The position numbers were made by a program, and so were the translations under genes. Shown here piece by piece: positions 1 to 4,735 of a DNA stretch of 5,437 nucleotides. How positions within the stretch are numbered: the first letter of the stretch is position 1; each line of letters begins with the position of its first letter. Under the pieces are notes generated by a model. It saw only the letters and a list, made by a program, of their open reading frames with translations, was not told the DNA's origin and made no database searches. The stretch covers positions 1-5,437 of the forward strand of contig JAISNW010000260.1 in the NCBI GenBank assembly GCA_031276055.1, given 5' to 3'. The stretch comes from Deferribacteraceae bacterium. GTDB lineage: Bacteria > Chrysiogenota > Deferribacteres > Deferribacterales > JAISNW01.

Positions 1-1
1 G

Positions 2-586
2 GTTAATCATGAAAAGGTGATTAATGAAGCCATCCGCGATGCTGATGTCGCCCTCTATTATGCAAAAGTTACTAGAAACACTACAGTTGATTTTCGCACT
101 TTAGCGCCTGCTGAAGAAACCGAAGCAGCGCCTTCGGCTGAAGTGGAATTTAAGGATCACTCCAATGGAAGAAAGGCTGCTCATCTTCCAAAATATGAGG
201 AGGACTTAAAGAAGATCGCGCCGGAGCACTCTCCTCAAAAGTTATCTCCCCCTCAAGCTGAGCCTCAGTCTGTGAAAGAGCTGTTGACGGATTTTTCCAC
301 CGTTGCCGCCGCTGATGTAGATAAATCAGAGGCTGCATCAGAGGATGCACCGCTTGTTGCTGCTGGGTTGACAACTCTTGAAGAGCCTGTTGCAGTAGAT
401 GAACCTGTAGTGATAGATGAACCTGCTGTGATAGATGAACCTGCTGTAGTGGAAGAACCCATTGCAATAGATGAGCCTGCTGCAGTTGATAATATAAAAC
501 AGCCTACCCCTCCCCCTCCAATTGAACCGATCTCTCCCGAAGGGTTTGTTTTAGAAGAGGATGAACCTGTTAATAAAAAACTCTAG
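2..586 (+). CDS. C-terminal part of a probable GGDEF (diguanylate cyclase-like) protein with an acidic Pro-rich repeat tail; 5' truncated by the window
   Basis: The frame is open to the left edge, so this is the last 194 codons of a longer gene. A GTG at 17 could be called as a start, but coding sequence continues upstream of it. Visible residues 9-31 contain RDADVALYYAKV followed by RN and VDF. This matches the closing helix and strand of GGDEF domains (pattern roughly L-R-D-A-D-x-A-L-Y-x-A-K-x-x-x-x-N). GGDEF domains make or sense cyclic di-GMP, but the GGDEF signature itself lies outside the window, so activity cannot be judged. After residue ~35 the protein becomes a low-complexity tail of about 160 residues rich in Glu, Asp, Pro, Ala and Val. 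It holds six tandem hexapeptides (residues 127-162), then a PPPP run, and ends in NKKL. No membrane segment is visible. A C-terminal tail of this length is unusual for a GGDEF protein. The GGDEF call is fairly likely; the tail's role is unknown. Confidence 0.62.
   Translation, partial: VNHEKVINEAIRDADVALYYAKVTRNTTVDFRTLAPAEETEAAPSAEVEFKDHSNGRKAAHLPKYEEDLKKIAPEHSPQKLSPPQAEPQSVKELLTDFSTVAAADVDKSEAASEDAPLVAAGLTTLEEPVAVDEPVVIDEPAVIDEPAVVEEPIAIDEPAAVDNIKQPTPPPPIEPISPEGFVLEEDEPVNKKL
380..487 (+). repeat. Six 18-bp tandem repeats encoding D/E-E-P-x-x-V/I hexapeptides
   Basis: Six in-frame 18-bp units encode EEPVAV, DEPVVI, DEPAVI, DEPAVV, EEPIAI and DEPAAV. In a shifted register, positions 410-427 and 428-445 are identical copies of GTGATAGATGAACCTGCT, so part of the array looks recently duplicated. 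The outer units have diverged mainly at degenerate codon positions while keeping the Glu-Pro core and alternating acidic and aliphatic residues. This suggests the peptide pattern is maintained. Because the unit is a multiple of three, copy-number change would lengthen or shorten the tail without breaking the frame. The peptide is probably an extended acidic linker. Confidence 0.9.
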
Positions 587-626
587 CAGTTTTGAGCCAT
601 TAACAGACGCTTAACTATCTATTATT

Positions 627-655
627 CTGATATTTTGGTGTTGTTGATATATCAG
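627..655. promoter_or_regulatory. Short inverted repeat upstream of the siroheme synthase gene
   Basis: CTGATAT at 627-633 is repeated inverted as ATATCAG at 649-655, with 15 bases between. The right arm also lies in a separate perfect 10-bp palindrome, TGATATATCA (645-654). It lies within the 163-bp gap before the 750 start, so it could be an operator or the base of a leader hairpin. The region is AT-rich and short palindromes arise there by chance. I found no convincing -35/-10 pair in 587-749. Confidence 0.22.
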
Positions 656-749
656 TTCAATCATCCATGTAGAGAAATTTCACGGTGCAAATAGCATGGC
701 AATCCTTCTATCAGCGAAAAAGTGTTTGTTAGTGTATTTAAGGTGAATA

Positions 750-1916
750 ATGAAGATACTCCCTATCGCCCTTACCCCAAAAAAAGTTCTCCTTATAGGC
801 GCAGGGCGCGCCGCCGCCATAAAAGCGGTGGGCATCCTTGAAAGCGGTTCATCTCTTGTTGTGATTGCAGAAGAAAGATCAGATCCCCTCTTTAATGTAT
901 TTCAGGTAACCATAAAAAGTTTTGAACTAGAGGATGCCGCGGGTTATGACTTAGTGGTCAATGCAACCGGCAACAGGAAGCTCTCGAAACTCCTCTGGAA
1001 AGAGAGGAAACGGTTAGGATGCCTCTTAAACTGTGTGGATGCGCCGGAGTATTGCGATTTTTTCTTCAACGCTGTCTATAGGGACGGCGATTATAGTATA
1101 TCTGTCAGCTCGGGCGGCGTTAATCCTACAGGCGCTCAACAGGTTAGAGACTTTATAAAGGGGGTGCTGCCGCCGTTGCCGTTTCGTGCAGAAAAAGGGA
1201 AAGTCTATCTTATAGGGGCAGGTCCATGCTCTATAGACAACCTCAGCCTTAAAGGGCTAAAAGTTATAGCCTCTCTTGACGCCGCCCTCATCGATCTTAT
1301 GGTAGGAGAAGATATCCGCTCGCTCCTCCCCAAAAAGTGCATTAAGCTAGATGCGGGCAAAAAGGCGGGCAGCCACCTATTCCCACAAGAGAAGATTAAC
1401 CGCATCCTTTTAGAGTGCGCTGAACAAGGGCTGGCGGTAGGGAGGCTCAAAGGGGGCGATCCTGCAATTTTCGGGCGGCTTCATGAAGAAGCCTCATACT
1501 TATTGGAAAAAGGGATAGAGATAGAGATAATACCAGGGGTAAGCTCTGTAACAGCGGGGCTTTTAGCTGCAGGGATTATCCCTACCATTAGAGGCGTTTC
1601 CTCAAGTTTAACGGTAGCATCCGCACACCTAAAAGATAACGTCTATAACGACGTATGGCTTGAGCAGGTAAAGTGCGGTGGAACTTTTGTGATCTTAATG
1701 GCGCACTCTTTTGCTGATAAGATAACCCAGAGCGCTGTAAAATACGGGGTCGCGGCGGATACTCCAGCGGCGTTTATCTCTAAAGTAGATACGCCCGATC
1801 AAAAGGCGGTATTCGGCTCGATAGGCGAACTGGAAAGGATGGCGAAAGAGTGCGAAAGACCTGCGCTGCTGGTTATAGGCAACGTTGCAGGTAGAGAGAA
1901 TATTATAATGAATTAG
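750..1916 (+). CDS. cysG: Compact CysG-like siroheme synthase: precorrin-2 dehydrogenase/ferrochelatase fused to uroporphyrinogen-III C-methyltransferase
   Basis: The protein (388 aa) is a fusion predicted to methylate uroporphyrinogen III to precorrin-2 with S-adenosylmethionine, then oxidise it with NAD+ and possibly insert iron, giving siroheme in the cytoplasm. The N-terminal Rossmann part (about 1-113) has the nucleotide loop IGAGRAAAIKA (16-26), NCVDAPEYCDFFF with the conserved Asp at 97, and SVSSGGVNPTGAQQVRDFI (119-137). The methyltransferase part (about 151-385) has LIGAGPCS (154-161), Asp182 in the place of the catalytic Asp of CysG, DAGKKAGSH (201-209), RLKGGDPAIFGR (232-243) and IPGVSS (261-266). 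E. coli CysG is about 457 aa; the difference is mostly a missing dimerisation segment between the two parts. Several methyltransferase motifs are degraded (GPGD to GPCS, TGH to SAH). The ATG at 750 follows AAGGTG (740-745) by 4 nt. Convergent with the CoA-transferase gene. The fusion family is clear; full activity is not. Confidence 0.88.
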   Translation: MKILPIALTPKKVLLIGAGRAAAIKAVGILESGSSLVVIAEERSDPLFNVFQVTIKSFELEDAAGYDLVVNATGNRKLSKLLWKERKRLGCLLNCVDAPEYCDFFFNAVYRDGDYSISVSSGGVNPTGAQQVRDFIKGVLPPLPFRAEKGKVYLIGAGPCSIDNLSLKGLKVIASLDAALIDLMVGEDIRSLLPKKCIKLDAGKKAGSHLFPQEKINRILLECAEQGLAVGRLKGGDPAIFGRLHEEASYLLEKGIEIEIIPGVSSVTAGLLAAGIIPTIRGVSSSLTVASAHLKDNVYNDVWLEQVKCGGTFVILMAHSFADKITQSAVKYGVAADTPAAFISKVDTPDQKAVFGSIGELERMAKECERPALLVIGNVAGRENIIMN

Positions 1917-1925
1917 CAGATTATT

Positions 1926-1948
1926 GCCGCCCCCTTAATGGGGGCGGC
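1926..1948. terminator. GC-rich hairpin between convergent genes, probable bidirectional terminator
   Basis: GCCGCCCCC (1926-1934) and GGGGGCGGC (1940-1948) form a perfect 9-bp stem around the 5-nt loop TTAAT. It starts 9 nt after the stop of the + strand siroheme synthase and lies 6 nt beyond the stop of the minus-strand CoA-transferase, filling the 38-bp gap. Neither side has a strong T-run: the + side continues GGGCTCTTAT and the minus side AATAATCTGC. It may therefore act as a stabilising or partial terminator instead of a classic intrinsic one. Confidence 0.68.
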
Positions 1949-1954
1949 GGGCTC

Positions 1955-3511
1955 TTATACCCAGTAGCGCATACTCCCCTTCTCTTGAAGGGATAGGTGC
2001 AGCTTAAACACCTCTGCCAGAATCTGCGGTTCATGGGCGGATTTCGTTGCCAGCACAGCACGTTCTAAATATTCGGTGAGATAGCCTTTATATTCAGGAT
2101 GGGCGCATTTATTGATAATAGCTCTTGCTCTATCTTTAGGAGCCAGCCCTCTCAGATCCGCTAAACCTTGCTCTGTAACTATGACGTCAAGGTCGTGCTC
2201 TGTGTGATCCACATGGGGGACCATCGGCACAATGCACGATATGCCAAACGGATCAGTTTTAGATGGACGGGCGGAGGGGCAGTGCATTATGGAGATCGCC
2301 GCATTGCGGAGGAAATCGCCTGAACCGCCTATACCGTTCAACATGCGGACGCCTCCTACAAGGGTTGAATTTGCATGGGCGTAAATATCCACCTCCACAG
2401 GAGTGTTCATGGCGATAACCCCTAAGCGCCTGATAACCTCCGGATTGTTGGAGATCTGCTGCGGTCTTAAAATAACATGCTTTTTATAATAGTCATAGTT
2501 GCTCCACCACTTTTCAAACCCTTCCTCCGAGAGGGAGAGGGATGAACAGCTGATAGCAGTGCACTTGCCTGAATCAAGGATAGGCAGGAATGTATCTTGC
2601 AAAACCTCTGAATATACCGTTAGATCGGTAAAGGGCGAGGATGAGAGCCCGCCGACCACCGCATTGGCGATAGAACCCACGCCCGATTGGAGAGGGAGGA
2701 GGTTTTTAGGCAGCCGCCCCGCTTTTACCTCATCTGATAAGAACTCTACTATATTATCTGCAATCTTTTGGGATTCTTCATCAGTTCCACGCAATGCCCT
2801 GCCGCTGTCTTTCAACTTTGATTCTAATATCCCGACAATCTTTGTCTTATCGGTGGGGATATAGGTTGCGCCGACTCTATCGGCTGTTTTCATTATAGGG
2901 ATAATCTGTTTATTAGGGGGGATATCGGCGGTGAGGATATCGTGCATCCCTTCAAAAGAAGGGAGCGCTGTATTGATCTCTACAATTATCTTATCCGCAA
3001 TAGCGATTATTTCAGGGGTTGCCCCTACTGAACCTGTGAGGACGATATTGCCTTCTTCGGTTATGCAGGAGGCTTCCACTACAGCGATATCGATCCGCCC
3101 CCCGTCGTCTTTGGTGTAATAGCCGTATAAGAGGTCTTGGGCAAACATAGATAGGTGTTTGTCCCCCATGCGGATCTCCCCGCTGTTGATCCCTTTGGCG
3201 ATATTTTTGCCTGTCTGGTAAGGCCACCGTTTGTCAATAATTTTAAGCTCCGCCCACCTATCTTCACACTCCGCGCCCACAGAAGCGCCTATGAATAGGT
3301 TAAATTTCCACTTGCCCGCTAGGTTGTTCTTCTCCACATAGTCTGCAACGGCTATAGGCATAACTTTTGGATAACCCACAGGGGTAAACCCCGACCAACC
3401 TAGGTTAAGGGTGCGTTTTTCTGTTTCAGCAAAGAGTGGAATTAAACTTTCTGGGGTTGTGATGAGTTTGTGTAAACTTTTGTCGCGTATTCTCTGCAAT
3501 AATTCTGACAT
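1955..3511 (-). CDS. Acetyl-CoA hydrolase/transferase family protein, likely succinyl-CoA:acetate CoA-transferase
   Basis: This is a 518-residue class I CoA-transferase, full length for the Ach1/Cat1/AarC group (about 500-540 aa). Such enzymes move CoA between acetate and succinyl-CoA through a glutamyl-CoA thioester. They serve acetate activation, acetate release or a modified citric acid cycle in the cytoplasm. The N-terminal half has LGWSGFTPVGYPK (37-49) and FIGASVGAE (73-81). QSGVGSIANAV (275-285) fits the CoA-site loop. VYSEVLQD (299-306) carries the probable catalytic Glu302. NGIGGSGDFLRNA (392-404) is the glycine-rich motif of the C-terminal half. VTEQGLADLRGLAPKDRA (445-462) is also family-typical. 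The ATG at 3511 is preceded by AGGAGG (3518-3523 on the minus strand) with a 6-nt spacer. It is the second gene of a minus-strand unit, 13 nt after ahbD, so the two are probably co-transcribed. Which acyl acceptor it prefers cannot be read from sequence; plain hydrolase activity is less likely. Confidence 0.92.
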   Translation of the reverse strand: MSELLQRIRDKSLHKLITTPESLIPLFAETEKRTLNLGWSGFTPVGYPKVMPIAVADYVEKNNLAGKWKFNLFIGASVGAECEDRWAELKIIDKRWPYQTGKNIAKGINSGEIRMGDKHLSMFAQDLLYGYYTKDDGGRIDIAVVEASCITEEGNIVLTGSVGATPEIIAIADKIIVEINTALPSFEGMHDILTADIPPNKQIIPIMKTADRVGATYIPTDKTKIVGILESKLKDSGRALRGTDEESQKIADNIVEFLSDEVKAGRLPKNLLPLQSGVGSIANAVVGGLSSSPFTDLTVYSEVLQDTFLPILDSGKCTAISCSSLSLSEEGFEKWWSNYDYYKKHVILRPQQISNNPEVIRRLGVIAMNTPVEVDIYAHANSTLVGGVRMLNGIGGSGDFLRNAAISIMHCPSARPSKTDPFGISCIVPMVPHVDHTEHDLDVIVTEQGLADLRGLAPKDRARAIINKCAHPEYKGYLTEYLERAVLATKSAHEPQILAEVFKLHLSLQEKGSMRYWV

Positions 3512-3517
3512 ATATAT

Positions 3518-3523
3518 CCTCCT
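3518..3523 (-). promoter_or_regulatory. Shine-Dalgarno AGGAGG of the CoA-transferase gene, abutting the ahbD stop
   Basis: On the minus strand the sequence reads TGA (ahbD stop, 3527-3525), G, then AGGAGG, six bases, ATG. Ribosomes finishing ahbD would cover this site, which supports translational coupling or at least a shared transcript. This site also fixes the CoA-transferase start with high confidence. Confidence 0.85.
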
Positions 3524-3524
3524 C

Positions 3525-4598
3525 TCAAAAATCTATACTGAATGAATAAGCCTCTGGAATGTAGCTGCAGAACGGCTCTTCAGCAAGATAATCGCCTTGC
3601 ACAGCGTAGGAGCGAGCTCTGCAGCCGCCGCAAACCCCTATATATCTGCTCTTGCCGCATTTACCGCCGTATCTCTTAAAATCTCTTAGATCGCGAAAGA
3701 GTTCAGAACTTTCCCATATCTCCCCGATAGACTGCTTAAAAACATTGCCTGCGCTAATAGGGAAGTATGAACAAGGGTAAACCTCCCCCATCGAGTTAAT
3801 AAAGAGGATGGATTGCCCCGCTATACACCCTTTGCCGCCGCCTGTGGAAAAGGAGAGAGCGCGGCGCTTTGCATCCAACCCCTCAGATTTGCTTTTTGAA
3901 TTCCAGATTCTGTAATATTGGGGGGCGCAGGTGGGACGCACCAATATTTCACCTTCCTCCCTCTCCATGCGGTAATGCCACTCTAATATATCCTCGTAAT
4001 CCTCTTTGGAGATAAGTTCATCCATTATCCCCTCAGCGCGCCCGGTGGGAACGATAAGGAACATATACCACGCTATAGCGCCGATCTTTTTTGAGAGTTG
4101 GTATGTTTGGGTGATGCGGCTCTGATTTCTTCTGGTGAAAGATGAGTTTATGATGAATTTTATATCATGTTTCTGAAAGAGCCCCGCCGCCTTCATAACG
4201 GCTTCAAACGCTCCAGGTTGACCGCGGAAGTTGTCATGAACATTAGGATTATCTGCATCAAGGCTCATGGAGATAATGTTTATACCGGCGTCTTTTATCT
4301 TGCGGCATACTTCATCATCAACTAAGAGCCCGTTAGTCGCCATCGCCATTCTAAAGCCTCTGCTAGTTCCCATAGCAGCTATCTGAAAGAGATCGCCCCT
4401 TAAAAGAGGCTCGCCGCCGGAAAGCACTACTACAGGCTTTGCAATCAAGGCTATATCGTCTAAGAGCTTTTCCGCGTTAGACGCGCTGAACGCTCCAACA
4501 GGGCTTTCAGCCTCTGAAGACGAACGGCAGTGAACACACGCCATATTGCACTGGGATGTAAGCTCCCAAGCCATCCACTTTAACTCTTGCTTCCCCAT
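3525..4598 (-). CDS. ahbD: AhbD-family radical SAM/SPASM haem b synthase (siroheme-dependent haem pathway)
   Basis: AhbD oxidatively decarboxylates the two propionates of Fe-coproporphyrin III to vinyls, giving haem b, by radical SAM chemistry in anaerobic prokaryotes. The 357-residue length fits. The radical SAM cluster motif is CNMACVHC (Cys17, 21, 24), followed by SGGEP (60-64) and MATNG (86-90). [15 protein letters not shown] (176-190) and TCAPQYYR (223-230) resemble characterised AhbD proteins more than generic SPASM enzymes. The C-terminal Fe-S region has Cys258, Cys276, Cys314, [11 protein letters not shown] (Cys323, Cys326) and Cys344 in EEPFC. From memory of the family, the CGxC pair normally has a second Cys where this protein has Ser317. 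The start is not secure: AAGGT directly touches the ATG at 4598 with no spacer, and an in-frame TAA two codons upstream excludes a longer protein. Met9 is the alternative. It leads a two-gene unit with the CoA-transferase. NirJ (haem d1) and AhbC are relatives, but the length and internal motifs favour AhbD. Confidence 0.86.
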   Translation of the reverse strand: MGKQELKWMAWELTSQCNMACVHCRSSSEAESPVGAFSASNAEKLLDDIALIAKPVVVLSGGEPLLRGDLFQIAAMGTSRGFRMAMATNGLLVDDEVCRKIKDAGINIISMSLDADNPNVHDNFRGQPGAFEAVMKAAGLFQKHDIKFIINSSFTRRNQSRITQTYQLSKKIGAIAWYMFLIVPTGRAEGIMDELISKEDYEDILEWHYRMEREEGEILVRPTCAPQYYRIWNSKSKSEGLDAKRRALSFSTGGGKGCIAGQSILFINSMGEVYPCSYFPISAGNVFKQSIGEIWESSELFRDLRDFKRYGGKCGKSRYIGVCGGCRARSYAVQGDYLAEEPFCSYIPEAYSFSIDF

Positions 4599-4620
4599 AC
4601 CTTATGTTTACACAAACCCG

Positions 4621-4649
4621 CTAATATTTCAAGAGAAATCCTCTCTTAA
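4621..4649 (-). promoter_or_regulatory. Weak candidate promoter for ahbD
   Basis: On the minus strand, TTAAGA (4649-4644) and TATTAG (4626-4621) are 17 bases apart, each matching four of six bases of the sigma-70 consensus. A transcript from here would have a leader of only about 15 nt before the 4598 start. The -35 element overlaps one arm of a small AT-rich hairpin (AAGAGA 4631-4636, TCTCTT 4642-4647). The match is modest and a better start may lie further upstream. Confidence 0.2.
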
Positions 4650-4662
4650 TTTGGGGGAGTTC

Positions 4663-4696
4663 TTTAACAATAATCCGTTTGAGTTTTAACAACAAT
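4663..4696 (+). repeat. 12-bp direct repeat TTTAACAAYAAT at a 22-bp period
   Basis: TTTAACAATAAT (4663-4674) and TTTAACAACAAT (4685-4696) differ at one base. Both are preceded by GAGT (4657-4660 and 4681-4684), with two extra bases in the first copy. The 22-bp period is close to two DNA turns, so two protein monomers or dimers could bind on one face. The second copy lies between the candidate -35 and -10 of the DUF2828 gene, and the pair is also within reach of the divergent ahbD start. It looks like a tandem operator, but the AT-rich setting tempers this. Confidence 0.45.
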
Positions 4697-4707
4697 TGGT
4701 ATAAAAT
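4679..4707 (+). promoter_or_regulatory. Candidate sigma-70-type promoter for the DUF2828 gene
   Basis: TTGAGT (4679-4684) and TAAAAT (4702-4707) are separated by 17 bases and match the consensus hexamers at four and five positions. Transcription would start near 4714, giving a leader of about 20 nt that contains the strong ribosome binding site at 4724-4731. The second copy of the TTTAACAAYAAT repeat fills the spacer. Confidence 0.4.
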
Positions 4708-4735
4708 CCCCCTTACTTTAAGCGGGAGGTGTTGC

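Noticed and set aside
150..467. Open frames on the minus strand opposite the repeat tail (150-467 and 265-462)
   Set aside because: They are antisense reflections of the repetitive coding sequence, with Gln/Leu- or Ser/Thr-rich low-complexity translations, no ribosome binding site and no recognisable domain.
577..593. AAAACT-CTAGC-AGTTTT hairpin at the end of the first gene as an intrinsic terminator
   Set aside because: The 6-bp stem has a single G-C pair, overlaps the stop codon, and the T-run is part of the stem, so it is too weak to call.
644..655. FNR/CRP-type binding site (TTGATATATCAG)
   Set aside because: The half-sites are separated by two bases where the consensus needs four, so it does not fit a standard FNR or CRP box; kept only as a generic palindrome.
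3467..3477. 11-bp match TTTGTGTAAAC shared (inverted) with the ahbD leader at 4605-4615
   Set aside because: One copy is inside the CoA-transferase coding sequence and matches ordinary codons; an AT-rich 11-mer match is expected by chance and no further similarity flanks it.
4631..4647. AAGAGA/TCTCTT hairpin in the divergent region as a terminator or small RNA
   Set aside because: The stem is short and AT-rich, it lies between two divergent starts where no transcript needs ending, and no T-run follows it in either direction.
4599..4735. Y-RNA-like gene accompanying the Ro-related DUF2828 protein
   Set aside because: The 137-bp gap is taken up by promoter-like elements and direct repeats; no long stem or tRNA-like module is visible.
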